From Paenibacillus tengchongensis (lineage in GTDB: Bacteria > Bacillota > Bacilli > Paenibacillales > Paenibacillaceae), in NCBI RefSeq assembly GCF_008973665.1, contig NZ_WACP01000013.1, positions 1-64,000 on the forward strand: DNA of 64,000 nucleotides, written 5' to 3'. Of this stretch, positions 35,607 to 44,225 are shown in pieces (position 1 is the first letter of the stretch; each line of letters starts with the position of its first letter). The translations under genes were made by a program, and so were the position numbers. The notes under the pieces were generated by a model that saw nothing but the letters and a program-made list of their open reading frames with translations, made no database searches and was not told the DNA's origin.

Positions 35607-36335
35607 TTGATCGACTTTCATGAGGTAGACAAACATTACGGACATTTCCATGTGCTGAAGAACATCAATCTGCATGTGCAGGAGGGGGAAGTGGTTGTCG
35701 TGGTCGGTCCTTCCGGCTCCGGCAAAAGCACGATGCTCCGCTGCATTAACCGGCTGGAGACCATAACGAGCGGCGGGCTGGTGGTGGACGGCATCACCGT
35801 CAACGAACGCAAGACGGACATCAATAAGCTGCGCAAGGAAATCGGCATGGTGTTCCAGCATTTCAATCTGTATCCGCACAAAAGAGTCATCGACAATATC
35901 ACCCTTGCCCCGATCAAGGTGCTGGGCTTGTCCAAAGCGGAAGCGGAGAAGACGGCGATGTATTTCCTGGAGAAGGTCGGGATTGCCGACAAAGCCCAGG
36001 CGTACCCGTCCCAGCTCTCCGGCGGACAGCAGCAGCGGGTAGCGATAGCCCGGGGGCTGGCGATGAAGCCGAGAATTATGCTCTTCGATGAGCCGACGTC
36101 GGCGCTCGATCCCGAGATGGTCGGGGAAGTGCTCGATGTCATGCGCACCTTGGCCCGCGAAGGGATGACGATGGTGGTCGTGACCCATGAAATGGGCTTC
36201 GCCCGCGAGGTCGCCGACCGGGTGATCTTCATGGACCAGGGGCAGATCGTGGAGGAAGCGGAGCCGGAGCAATTCTTCGCCAGCCCTCAGGAAGAACGGA
36301 CGCGTACGTTTCTCAGCCGTGTGTTAAGCCATTAA
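35607..36335 (+). CDS. glnQ: Glutamine ABC transporter, ATP-binding protein
   Basis: A 242-aa ATPase of a polar amino acid importer, on the cytoplasmic face of the membrane. Walker A is GPSGSGKST, the Q-loop follows at MVFQHFNLYPH, the signature is LSGGQQQRVAIARGLA, and Walker B is IMLFDEPTSALDPEMV, then the His switch in VVTHEMGFA. Start: TTG 35607 with AAAGGAGG seven bases upstream; the frame from 35568 adds 13 residues without support. It heads an operon in the Bacillus glnQHMP order, and the substrate is inferred from that order and the GlnR/TnrA boxes. Confidence 0.92.
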   Translation: MIDFHEVDKHYGHFHVLKNINLHVQEGEVVVVVGPSGSGKSTMLRCINRLETITSGGLVVDGITVNERKTDINKLRKEIGMVFQHFNLYPHKRVIDNITLAPIKVLGLSKAEAEKTAMYFLEKVGIADKAQAYPSQLSGGQQQRVAIARGLAMKPRIMLFDEPTSALDPEMVGEVLDVMRTLAREGMTMVVVTHEMGFAREVADRVIFMDQGQIVEEAEPEQFFASPQEERTRTFLSRVLSH

Positions 36336-36365
36336 ACCATAGATAGGAATAGGGGAGGAAGCGAA

Positions 36366-37223
36366 ATGAACAAGTCCAAGAAGAGCTTCAAATGGTTAGG
36401 CGCACTGGTTCTGGCCGCCATGCTGGTGATCTCCGGCTGCGGCAACAACAATGCGGGCGGCAAAAACGCTGCTGCCGGGGGCAACAATGCCGCAGCAAGC
36501 GGTGATTCGGAAGCCATTGCGAAGATCAAGGAACGCGGCAAGCTGCTGGTCGGCGTGAAGTACGACACCCGCCTGTTCGGACTGAAGGACCCGGCCTCCG
36601 GCAATGTCGAAGGCTTCGACATCGACATCTCCAAGGCGATCGCCAAGCATATCCTCGGTGACGAGAACGCCATTGAGCTGAAGGAAGTGACCTCGAAGAC
36701 CCGGATTCCGATGCTGAACAACGGGGAGATCGATATGGTTGTCGCCACGATGACCATCACCGAAGATCGCAAGAAGGAAGTCGACTTCTCCGATGTGTAC
36801 TTCCAGGCCGGACAATCGCTGCTGGTGAAGAAGGGCAGCCCGATCAAGGGGCTGGAGGATGTCACGAAGGATACGAAGATTCTGGGCTCCAAGGGCGCGA
36901 CCTCGATCAAAAATATTAAAGAGAAGGTGCCGGGTGTCACCGTGCTGGAGTTCGACAACTATCAGGACGCCTTCAGCGCGCTGAAGGCCGGCCAGGGCGA
37001 CGCGCTCACCACCGACGACGCAATTCTCTACGGGATGGCTTCGCAGGACCCGGATTTTGAAGTTGTAGGCGAGCCGTTTACCGATGAGCCATACGGCATC
37101 GCGATCCAGAAGGGCAACAGCGATGTTGTTCAGGCCGTGAATGATACACTGGCTGAACTGAAGGAGAGCGGCGACTACGATGCGATCTACACCAAGTGGA
37201 TCGGCAAGGCGCCGGCGAAGTAA
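36366..37223 (+). CDS. glnH: Glutamine ABC transporter, substrate-binding lipoprotein
   Basis: A 285-aa extracellular lipoprotein with the lipobox LVISGCGNN and a Gly/Ala/Asn-rich linker to about residue 48. It carries the SBP family 3 fold: KERGKLLVGVKYDTRLFG, then EGFDIDISKAIAKHILG with the conserved Asp, and NNGEIDMVVATMTIT. The hinge regions are ADSG-like LTTDDAILYG and YGIAIQKGN. GGGGAGGAA precedes the ATG. It follows glnQ by 30 bases. Glutamine versus glutamate binding cannot be told from the sequence. Confidence 0.92.
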   Translation: MNKSKKSFKWLGALVLAAMLVISGCGNNNAGGKNAAAGGNNAAASGDSEAIAKIKERGKLLVGVKYDTRLFGLKDPASGNVEGFDIDISKAIAKHILGDENAIELKEVTSKTRIPMLNNGEIDMVVATMTITEDRKKEVDFSDVYFQAGQSLLVKKGSPIKGLEDVTKDTKILGSKGATSIKNIKEKVPGVTVLEFDNYQDAFSALKAGQGDALTTDDAILYGMASQDPDFEVVGEPFTDEPYGIAIQKGNSDVVQAVNDTLAELKESGDYDAIYTKWIGKAPAK

Positions 37224-37607
37224 GGATTACAATGAGGCAAGGATTGCTTAATGGATCAGGGATTCATGATGAAGTAAGGGTTGCGCTGTAAAGCGCAATA
37301 GACTCGGCTTGGACCAAAGGTGCGTACGAAGCGGTTAGCATACACAGATCTGGGGACAACCGCAGCCGGAGGTCCAAACCATTCAGCTTAGTTTAAACTC
37401 ATTACAAGTGTATGACGGGGTCCCCGCAAAGTACCTGAATCGGCATCCAGTGAATGGCTTCACTTTGTGGGATGAATTTTGTGGGACATAGGAGCGACGA
37501 AAGGATGGAAGGGGGATGTCCGCCGGCCATCCTTTCGTGCATGTACAGAGGCGGGCAAGTGCAGGCCGCAACTTATTTTTGAAGTCAAAGGGTAGGTGAT
37601 GATGACG
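37224..37607. other. Gap within the gln operon with a dispersed repeat and hairpins
   Basis: No gene is supported. The stretch holds a near-palindrome around TTGGACCAAAGG and GGAGGTCCAAACC (37310-37380). It also holds the second copy of the GGGGTCCCCGCAAAGTACCT repeat (37417-37480, whose CCCCGCAAAGT pairs back with ACTTTGTGGG), and a perfect 11-bp stem CGAAAGGATGG / CCATCCTTTCG (37498-37537). Such elements inside an operon may tune the level of the downstream permease genes. Confidence 0.6.
37417..37480. repeat. Dispersed repeat, copy 2
   Basis: GGGGTCCCCGCAAAGTACCT followed by GAATCGGCATC matches the element at 25694. The sequence folds back through CACTTTGTGGGA. Confidence 0.65.
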
Positions 37608-38258
37608 ATGGAGTTTTCTATTCTTACCGATTATTTCAGCCTATATATGGAAGGGTTTCGCGGAACAGTGATCTCAAGCGTGCTGGCATTACTCGGCAGC
37701 TTCCTGATCGGAGCGGTCATCGCGGTCTTCCGGATCACACCGGTGCGGGGGCTGCGCTGGTTCGGGACGGGATATGTGGAGTTCGTCCGCAATCTTCCGC
37801 TGCTGCTGGTGGTGTATGTCTTTTATTACGGCCCGTCCGCGCTCGGCTTTACCCTGGACGGCTTCACGGCTGGAACCATCGGGCTGGCGGTCTACACCTC
37901 AGCCTTTATCGCCGAAGCTATCCGCGCCGGAATTATGGCAATCCCGAAAGGGCAGACGGAGGCGGCACGCTCGTCTGGACTCAGCTACATCCAAACCATG
38001 CTGCATGTCATTCTGCCGCAGGCCATCAAGCTGGTCATTCCGCCGCTCGGCAACCAGTTCATTAACCTGATTAAGAACTCCTCGGTGCTGACCATCGTCG
38101 CCGGGCTGGATCTGATGTACTTTGCCGACAGCATCTCCACGGAAACGTACCGGACCTTTGATACCTATATCTTCGTTGCTTTGTTCTATCTGGTTCTGAC
38201 CCTGCCGCTTAGCTACGGTGTGCGGGTGTGGGAAAGACGGTTGCAGCGGAAATATTAA
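37608..38258 (+). CDS. glnM: Glutamine ABC transporter, permease 1
   Basis: A 216-aa inner-membrane permease of the HisM/GlnP type with about five membrane segments. The conserved coupling loop contacting the ATPase is AIPKGQTEAARSSGLSYIQTM, shown here as consecutive short motifs AIPKGQTEAARS and GLSYIQTM. ELVRNLPLLL-like VEFVRNLPLLLVVY is typical. Start: ATG 37608 (MEFSIL), nine bases after AGGTG; ATG 37599 and 37602 in the same frame are alternatives. It is separated from glnH by a repeat-containing gap. Confidence 0.9.
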   Translation: MEFSILTDYFSLYMEGFRGTVISSVLALLGSFLIGAVIAVFRITPVRGLRWFGTGYVEFVRNLPLLLVVYVFYYGPSALGFTLDGFTAGTIGLAVYTSAFIAEAIRAGIMAIPKGQTEAARSSGLSYIQTMLHVILPQAIKLVIPPLGNQFINLIKNSSVLTIVAGLDLMYFADSISTETYRTFDTYIFVALFYLVLTLPLSYGVRVWERRLQRKY

Positions 38259-38362
38259 GACGGGTGCAGCTGATATGGCTGGATGCTCGATATTTAATGT
38301 TCGGATAGCGGCTCGTGGCTGGATCGCAGCTGCGTGCCCGATAGTCACTTAGGAGGGATAGT

Positions 38363-39013
38363 ATGGATTTTGCCGGCGCATATTCGGCCGATCATCTTAA
38401 ATTTCTGCTGGATGGATTGTACGTGACACTGATTGTAGCGTCAGTATCAATTGTTCTCAGCTTCGTCATCGGCTGTGTGATTGGGGTTGTCCGTTACGCG
38501 AAGATGCCTGTGCTGTCGCCGGTGCTGCTCGTGCTGGTGGAGCTGATCCGCAACCTGCCGCTGCTGCTGATTATTTTCTTTATCCGCTTTGCATTGCCGG
38601 AGATCGGAATCCGCATGGGACTTACGACTGCGGCCATTGTCGCCCTGACCATCTTCGAGGCCGCGATGATAGCGGAGATCGTGCGCGGAGGACTGGCTTC
38701 CGTCGACAAAGGACAGATCGAGGCCGCCCGCTCCTCCGGCCTGAGCAGCTTTCAGACGCTGTGGCACATTGTATTGCCCCAAGGCCTGCGCCGTATGGTG
38801 CCGCCGCTGGTCAGCCAGTTCATCTCACTGTTAAAGGATACGTCGCTTGCGGTGGTGATTTCATTGCCGGAACTGATGCACAATGCCGGAATCGTCATCG
38901 GCCAGGGCTACAGCTATGCCATTCCGACACTGCTTCTCGTTGCTGTGATCTATTTCGCCGTTAACTTCCTGCTCTCGCTGGTATCCAGAAGACTGGAGAC
39001 GAAGACGGTCTGA
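38363..39013 (+). CDS. glnP: Glutamine ABC transporter, permease 2
   Basis: A 216-aa permease paralogous to glnM, with the same layout: an N-terminal helix (LYVTLIVASVSIVLSFVIGC), VELIRNLPLLLIIFF, and the coupling segment VDKGQIEAARSSGLSSFQ. Together the two permeases form the membrane channel. TAGGAGGG precedes the ATG. A gap of 104 bases separates it from glnM. It is followed by the GlnK/GlnL sensor pair. Confidence 0.9.
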   Translation: MDFAGAYSADHLKFLLDGLYVTLIVASVSIVLSFVIGCVIGVVRYAKMPVLSPVLLVLVELIRNLPLLLIIFFIRFALPEIGIRMGLTTAAIVALTIFEAAMIAEIVRGGLASVDKGQIEAARSSGLSSFQTLWHIVLPQGLRRMVPPLVSQFISLLKDTSLAVVISLPELMHNAGIVIGQGYSYAIPTLLLVAVIYFAVNFLLSLVSRRLETKTV

Positions 39014-39105
39014 GCCGGGCGGCAAAAACGTGCCGGAAGCCGTATCAAAGCCGAAAAGGTTATGGTAGTATAGTTGACAACATCTCTGGGCAGGAGCAGT
39101 GGGCG

Positions 39106-40395
39106 ATGTTACATTCTATACTGAAATCCAGAACCCTGCAGGTTCTAATCGTTGCTCTGGGGACGGCAGTGGCGGGCGAATTCAAGATTAATCCGTTCGA
39201 CGGCGATATTTTCCGGATCGCGCTGGGGAGCAGCGCCTTTCTGCTGTTCCTGCTGCTGATGCGCAGACTTCCTTACATCACGACAGGTGTAGTCACCGGA
39301 ATTGTCGTCTTGCTGTTCCGTACGGGAATGGATGCCGTCTTCCGCAGCGGGATTCCGCTGGGCGAAAGCTTCACCAGCCATGTGTCGGCCATGATCTATT
39401 ACATTGTGTTTGCCGGGCTGATGAATCTGCTGAAGAGCCGGCTGGATACGTATCATCCGCTGGTGCTCGGCGGCGCCGCAGCCGTCATTGATCTGATATC
39501 CAACGAAATGGAGCTGCTGACCCGGCTGATTGTGCTCGATTCGGCCACCTTCCGGCTGAACGAGTGGACCTACCTGATGGCGATCGCCGTGCTGCGCACG
39601 TATTTTACCACTGGGGTGTACAGCAGCATCTCCGTCAGCCAGCTGCGGATCTCACAGCGCGAACAGAACCGGCGGATCGAGCAGATGCTCGGCTTCGGCT
39701 CCGGGCTGTACGGTGAAGTCTTTTATCTGAAGAAATCCATCGGGACGCTGGAGCAGGTGACGCTAAAGAGCTACGAGCTGTACCGCAGCCTGAAGGAAGA
39801 GGACGGGCAGCCTGAACGCAGCCGCCAGGTGCTGGACATTACCCAGCAAATCCATGAGGTCAAGAAGGACTCGCAGCGTATCCTGGCCGGTCTGCTCAAG
39901 CTGGTCGAGCGTGAAGTGACGGGGGATATGCCGCTCTCGGGAATTCTGCGCTTCACGGTTAAGAGCAACGCGGAGTACGCCGAAATGCTCGGCAAACAGA
40001 TTCAGTTCCAGCTGCATCTTACCACGGACTATCCCACGGCCAGCTACATCCCTCTGCTAACTCTGCTCAACAATCTGACCGCCAACGCGGTGGAAGCGAT
40101 CAAGGCTTCCGGCAGCATTCACCTCGATGCTTATGAGAAAGAGGAGCACACGGTATTCACCGTTACGGACAGCGGCGGAGGGATCAAAGAACGGGACCGT
40201 GACCTGCTGTTCGAGCCCGGTTTTACAACGAAATTCAATGAAGAAGGCGTGGCGGCGACGGGGATCGGCCTCTCGCATGTGCGCGACATCGTAGACGCCC
40301 TGGGAGGGCGGATTACCGTGGGGACGGCGATCCATACCGGAGGGGCGATGTTTCAGATCAGTGTGCCGACGGCCACGCTGCGGAAGGAGGAATAG
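39106..40395 (+). CDS. glnK: Glutamine-sensing histidine kinase (GlnK family)
   Basis: A 429-aa membrane sensor kinase like Bacillus subtilis GlnK (YcbA). The first 200 residues hold about six membrane segments (ALGSSAFLLFLLLM, ITTGVVTGIVVLLF and others). A helical linker with the phospho-acceptor-type IHEVKKDSQRIL follows near residue 250, then the HATPase with LNNLTANAVEAIK (N box), VTDSGGGIKERD (G1) and GVAATGIGLSHVRDIV (G2). It lies next to its partner glnL (2-base gap) and after glnQHMP, and the pair controls glutamine utilisation in Bacillus. CAGGAG precedes the ATG. Confidence 0.85.
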   Translation: MLHSILKSRTLQVLIVALGTAVAGEFKINPFDGDIFRIALGSSAFLLFLLLMRRLPYITTGVVTGIVVLLFRTGMDAVFRSGIPLGESFTSHVSAMIYYIVFAGLMNLLKSRLDTYHPLVLGGAAAVIDLISNEMELLTRLIVLDSATFRLNEWTYLMAIAVLRTYFTTGVYSSISVSQLRISQREQNRRIEQMLGFGSGLYGEVFYLKKSIGTLEQVTLKSYELYRSLKEEDGQPERSRQVLDITQQIHEVKKDSQRILAGLLKLVEREVTGDMPLSGILRFTVKSNAEYAEMLGKQIQFQLHLTTDYPTASYIPLLTLLNNLTANAVEAIKASGSIHLDAYEKEEHTVFTVTDSGGGIKERDRDLLFEPGFTTKFNEEGVAATGIGLSHVRDIVDALGGRITVGTAIHTGGAMFQISVPTATLRKEE

Positions 40396-40397
40396 GT

Positions 40398-41303
40398 ATG
40401 CCGCTTACGTTCTGTATCGTGGACGATGATGCGATTGCCAGAAGAATGCTGCAGCATATTATCGAGGACAGCGGGCTCGGCGAGGTGGCGGGCACGGCGG
40501 AAGGCGGGCAGGACGGCATAAAGCTGGTGCTGGGTGAAGCCCCGGATATCGTGCTGATGGACCTGCTGATGCCCGACCAGGACGGTATCGAGACGATCCT
40601 GTCGCTGCAGGCCCAGGGCTGCCGCTCCAAATTCGTAATGATCTCGCAGATCGAGAACAGCGAAATGGTAGGGCGAGCTTACCGCAGCGGCATCGAGTTC
40701 TTCATCCGCAAGCCGATCAACAAGATCGAAGTCGAAGCGGTGCTGCACAAGGTCAATGAGCGCTATGCCATTAACCGCTACCTGGAGGAGATCAAGATGA
40801 GCCTCGGCAAGCTGGAGGGGCTGCAGCTGGGCGTTCCGCTATTGGAGACGGGTAAGCGGACGGTCAAAGAGATCATTCAGCCGATTCTGATGAATATGGG
40901 CATGATTTCGGAGAGCGGCAGCCGGGACATCATCACGATGATGGAGCTGGCCGTCGCCAAGGACCCGCTCGGCGCTCTGCCGCCGCTGAAGGAGCTGTAT
41001 GAGATGGCAGCCGCCGTCTATAAGCCGGTGCCTGCGGAGGCGGCCAGGGAGGTCAAGGCGATTGAGCAGCGGCTGCGCCGCGCTTTGGGAGCAGGGCTGA
41101 TGAACCTGGCATCGATCGGCCTGACCGATTACGGAAATCCGAAATTCGAGTACTATGCGCCGCTCTACTTCGACTTCGAGGAGGTACGGCTGAAGATGAA
41201 GGAAATCGGGCAGGGCAAGGATACCGGCAAAGTGAAGGTGAACATCAAGAAGTTCCTGCAGGTGCTGCATCTGGAGCTGCAGGAGGGCATGGGCCGCAGG
41301 TAA
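40398..41303 (+). CDS. glnL: Response regulator of the GlnK/GlnL pair
   Basis: A 301-aa response regulator of the YcbB/GlnL type. The receiver (residues 1-125) has the acid pair VDDD at the N-terminus, the phospho-acceptor D55 in VLMDLLMPDQDG, and the conserved Lys in FFIRKPINK. The output is the YcbB-type C-terminal domain (RTVKEIIQPILMNMGMISES, GSRDIITMMELAV). AAGGAGGAA overlaps the end of glnK. It ends before a terminator at 41418. Confidence 0.87.
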   Translation: MPLTFCIVDDDAIARRMLQHIIEDSGLGEVAGTAEGGQDGIKLVLGEAPDIVLMDLLMPDQDGIETILSLQAQGCRSKFVMISQIENSEMVGRAYRSGIEFFIRKPINKIEVEAVLHKVNERYAINRYLEEIKMSLGKLEGLQLGVPLLETGKRTVKEIIQPILMNMGMISESGSRDIITMMELAVAKDPLGALPPLKELYEMAAAVYKPVPAEAAREVKAIEQRLRRALGAGLMNLASIGLTDYGNPKFEYYAPLYFDFEEVRLKMKEIGQGKDTGKVKVNIKKFLQVLHLELQEGMGRR

Positions 41304-41417
41304 CGGGGAGCTTCACTGTGGAGGCCAAGCTCGTGGAGGGTCCGGTGAAATAACCTGACTGCAAGACAGTGACAGTTGACGGTAACCCATATTGACCTGT
41401 AACACGAATGGACCACG

Positions 41418-41460
41418 AACCACCGGTTCCGCTAATACAGCGGGCTGGGGGTTATTTTTT
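41418..41460 (+). terminator. Terminator after glnL
   Basis: AACC with GGTT and CCGCT with AGCGG form a stem with small internal mismatches, followed by ATTTTTTT. It ends the gln cluster. Confidence 0.75.
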
Positions 41461-41606
41461 TGCGTGGAAAGCCCGTTGTCGCTGCTGCTTTTATAGAAAG
41501 AGCGGCACAGTGCGGCATTCCTCATTTGGGAGAAAGGGACGGGTGCGGTACAATAAAGCTGGAAGCTGTTACTTCATCTTTTATCCGGACAATATGGGGG
41601 ATTCCT

Positions 41607-42566
41607 ATGATACGAACGCTTGCCGTCACCCATGAGGGCGAGGTGCTGACCGGGCTGCCGCTGGAGAGCATACGCATGGCCGACTACGCCTGGATCTGGG
41701 CCGATTTCGCCGAGCCGACGGCGCTGGAGACGCAGCAGCTGGATACCTATTTTCATTTCCACCCGCTGGCGATCGAGGACTGCATGCATGTCCTGCAGCG
41801 CCCGAAGCTGGATTATTACGATGATGTCCAATTCTTCGTGCTGCATGCGCTCAATGAGGAGACGCTGCAGGCCGAAGAGGTCGATCTCTTCCTTAGCAAA
41901 AGCTTCCTCGTCTCCTACCACCACCAGCACCAGCCGGAGCTGGACGAAGCCTGGGCGAACGTCAGAGAGGAGATCCATAGCCGTCAGGGCTGGTCCGGGG
42001 GGCCGGTTGCTGCGGCTTATTCCGTCATGGATAAGCTGGTGGACTACTATTTTCCGAGCTTGTACAACCTGGAGGATGAACTGGCTGATCTGGAGAGTAA
42101 AGGCGGCACCGAATCCGTCGAGGATCTGATGAGCCAGGTGTTCAACGTGCGCGGGCGGCTCCTGAAGCTGCGGCGGACGATCGTGCCGATGCGCGACCTG
42201 ATGTACCGGATTGTCAATTCACAGCATGTGCAGAGCAACAACGAAGAGCGCATCTACTTCGGCGATATTTACGACCATCTGCTGAAGCTGACTGATATGA
42301 TTGAAGCTGACCGGGAAATGACCGCCGACCTGCGCGACAGCTATATCTCGCTGAATTCGAACCGGATGAATTCAATTATGAAGACGCTGACGGTCATTAC
42401 CACTGTGTTCATGCCGCTGACGCTGATCGCCGGAATCTACGGGATGAACTTCAATCACATGCCGGAGCTCGGCTGGAAGCATGGTTATCCGGTGGTGCTG
42501 CTGCTTATGCTGGCGCTGGGGCTGGGGATGCTGTGGTGGTTCCGCAGGCGCGGGTGGTTTAAATGA
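41607..42566 (+). CDS. corA: CorA-family magnesium/cobalt transporter
   Basis: A 319-aa membrane transporter. The cytoplasmic N-terminal domain is acidic and helical, and the long helix reaches two C-terminal membrane segments. The first ends in the hallmark IYGMNFNHMPEL, the second is VVLLLMLALGLGMLWWFRR. The product starts at ATG 41607 with TGGGGG upstream; the frame from 41460 adds a non-homologous leader. Mg is the usual substrate, but Co, Ni or Zn relatives exist and cannot be separated here. Confidence 0.92.
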   Translation: MIRTLAVTHEGEVLTGLPLESIRMADYAWIWADFAEPTALETQQLDTYFHFHPLAIEDCMHVLQRPKLDYYDDVQFFVLHALNEETLQAEEVDLFLSKSFLVSYHHQHQPELDEAWANVREEIHSRQGWSGGPVAAAYSVMDKLVDYYFPSLYNLEDELADLESKGGTESVEDLMSQVFNVRGRLLKLRRTIVPMRDLMYRIVNSQHVQSNNEERIYFGDIYDHLLKLTDMIEADREMTADLRDSYISLNSNRMNSIMKTLTVITTVFMPLTLIAGIYGMNFNHMPELGWKHGYPVVLLLMLALGLGMLWWFRRRGWFK

Positions 42567-42621
42567 AAGAGCGGCAGCCGGTGCCTGAATGTTCCATTAA
42601 ATTGATTATGGAGGTCTGCCA

Positions 42622-42921
42622 ATGACGGATCGAAGGTACGTTTATCTAAGTGTGGGCTTAATCTTTCTTACTCTTGTAATTAATCTTATTGCCTATTCCT
42701 GGCTCCCCGATCAAATAGGCATACATATGTCCGGCGGGCAAATCGATAACTATGTGGGTAAGCTGCTGTTTGTGTTCCTGGTTCCCGGCCTGCAAGCCTT
42801 TGTAACGGTCATGACCCTCTGGTCGCAGAAGCCTAGCAAGAATCTGGTGCTCATTCTGGTCAATGTATTCTGTGTGGGGCTGGACATTTGGATGATCAAT
42901 TATAATTTGAATCTGGTGTGA
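42622..42921 (+). CDS. DUF1648-like small membrane protein
   Basis: A 99-aa protein with three membrane segments (VYLSVGLIFLTLVINLIAY, LLFVFLVPGLQAFVTVMTL, LVLILVNVFCVGLDIWMI). Between the first two is the DUF1648-type loop WLPDQIGIHMSGGQIDNYVGK, which in relatives reads W-P-x-I-x-x-H-x-x-x-G. The function is unknown. GGAGGT precedes the ATG. It is close to the convergent YqfQ-like gene with no terminator visible between them. Confidence 0.75.
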   Translation: MTDRRYVYLSVGLIFLTLVINLIAYSWLPDQIGIHMSGGQIDNYVGKLLFVFLVPGLQAFVTVMTLWSQKPSKNLVLILVNVFCVGLDIWMINYNLNLV

Positions 42922-42945
42922 CAAAAGCCGGCCGGACAACCGCCG

Positions 42946-43503
42946 CTATCTGCGGCGGCGTCCGGCGGAAGGGGAAGGCGCGCGCTTGCGGCGCTTGGCA
43001 CCATTCTTGCCGCTGCGTTTGGCGTTGTTAGCCGGGCGCTTCTTGCGGCGCCGCGGCTTGTAGAGCGCGGCATCCTCCTCGGCGGCCAGCGCTCCGGACC
43101 CGGAGCTGCCCTTGCCTTTGCCGAAGCTGCCCATGACCAGCTTCACCATCGGGGCTACCTGCTGGAAGCTCTGCACCATCTTCTGCACCTTGCCCATGGA
43201 GCTCACAATGCCGTCGATGCCGCCCATGCGGTCGATGATGCCTTTGATCTGCTCCATATTCGCCAGGTTGCCGAGATTGCCAAGGCCCCCGAGCAGGCCG
43301 CCGGCCTTGGCTCCGGCTTCTGCGGCAGGAACCGCCAGCGCCGTCTCTACGATCTCTGCACCGGCGGCGGGACCGATATTGCCTTCAAGCGGAAGCGGCG
43401 CCTGAGCCGGCGGCAGGCTGATGCCGGGATAAGGCGATGAGGAATACGGCCCGGCCAGCGCACGCGAATTCCGGCGGGAATGGTTGTAGTAATGCTCAGG
43501 CAT
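42946..43503 (-). CDS. YqfQ-like (VrrA family) protein
   Basis: A 185-aa protein with a Pro/Ala-rich N-terminus, a Gly/Leu-rich stretch (AGGLLGGLGNLGNLANMEQI), then VSSMGKVQKMVQSFQQVAPMVKLVMG, which resembles the Bacillus YqfQ/VrrA pattern of amphipathic segments. It ends in a highly basic tail of Lys/Arg-rich residues. Start at 43503: AAAGGAATG lies eight bases before the ATG; the longer frame to 43701 has no ribosome-binding site. YqfQ proteins are poorly characterised; the basic tail suggests binding to nucleic acid or polyanions, which is inference. Confidence 0.7.
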   Translation of the reverse strand: MPEHYYNHSRRNSRALAGPYSSSPYPGISLPPAQAPLPLEGNIGPAAGAEIVETALAVPAAEAGAKAGGLLGGLGNLGNLANMEQIKGIIDRMGGIDGIVSSMGKVQKMVQSFQQVAPMVKLVMGSFGKGKGSSGSGALAAEEDAALYKPRRRKKRPANNAKRSGKNGAKRRKRAPSPSAGRRRR

Positions 43504-43752
43504 GTCATCACATTCCTTTGTTATGGATTTTGCTATACTGTATGTCATGGGCGAACATAAGGTATAGACCATAGCCCGGTATTCCGGGATAGACGCGGAA
43601 ATGGGCGGGGGCCCGGGAGCGGGGCAAGGAAGTGAAGAAAGCGTGTCCGGGCTTGATTTCGGGAGCTTAAGTGTACTATAGTTATTTCGGTAATCTTGCA
43701 CTGGCAGAGCCGGACGATTTGCTTAAAGTACATAAGATTTGTGCGTGTGGGG

Positions 43753-43766
43753 CGGACAATTGTCCG
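43753..43766. promoter_or_regulatory. Perfect 14-bp palindrome, possible operator
   Basis: CGGACAATTGTCCG reads the same on both strands. It lies 37 bases upstream of the -35 of the next promoter, in the divergent region between the YqfQ-like gene and the TrpR-like regulator gene. Its regulator is unknown. Confidence 0.4.
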
Positions 43767-43802
43767 TCATTTTCGTTCTTTACAGCGTGAAATCGTTAAT
43801 GC

Positions 43803-43831
43803 TTGAAAAAAGTGCCCCGTTACAATATAGT
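43803..43831 (+). promoter_or_regulatory. Promoter of the TrpR-like gene
   Basis: TTGAAA (43803-43808) and TATAGT (43826-43831) are 17 bases apart, about 100 bases before the start codon. Confidence 0.6.
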
Positions 43832-43932
43832 AGAGGCAGATAGTCGGATTTATGGATTATTTTTATATCGGTTTGTATGAACGTTCACAGGTGAATCAAT
43901 ATACTGACCACACATTTAGGGGATGATCTACG

Positions 43933-44223
43933 ATGCAGCTGAAGAAGCTGAATGATAAGAGTGTCGATCAATTGTTCGAGGCTATTTTAACGTTGAAAAA
44001 TATGGAAGAATGCTACGTCTTCTTCGACGATCTGTGCACGGTGAATGAGATTCAGTCGCTGTCCCAGCGCCTGGAGGTTGCGCGTATGCTGGGCAAGGGC
44101 TCTACATACAATCAGATCGAAGCAGAGACCGGGGCCAGTACGGCGACCATCTCGCGCGTGAAGCGCTGCCTGAATTACGGCAACGACGGCTACAAGATGA
44201 CGCTGGAACGTCTGGGACGCTAA
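43933..44223 (+). CDS. TrpR/YerC-family DNA-binding protein
   Basis: A 96-aa helical protein of the Trp-repressor superfamily, YerC/YecD type. Typical features are FFDDLCTVNEIQSLSQRLEVARML and the helix-turn-helix GSTYNQIEAETGASTATISRVKRCLNYG. Members lack the tryptophan pocket details of TrpR and their targets are generally unknown. AGGGGATGAT precedes the ATG. The CbiX gene follows two bases later and is probably co-transcribed. Confidence 0.9.
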   Translation: MQLKKLNDKSVDQLFEAILTLKNMEECYVFFDDLCTVNEIQSLSQRLEVARMLGKGSTYNQIEAETGASTATISRVKRCLNYGNDGYKMTLERLGR

Positions 44224-44225
44224 GC

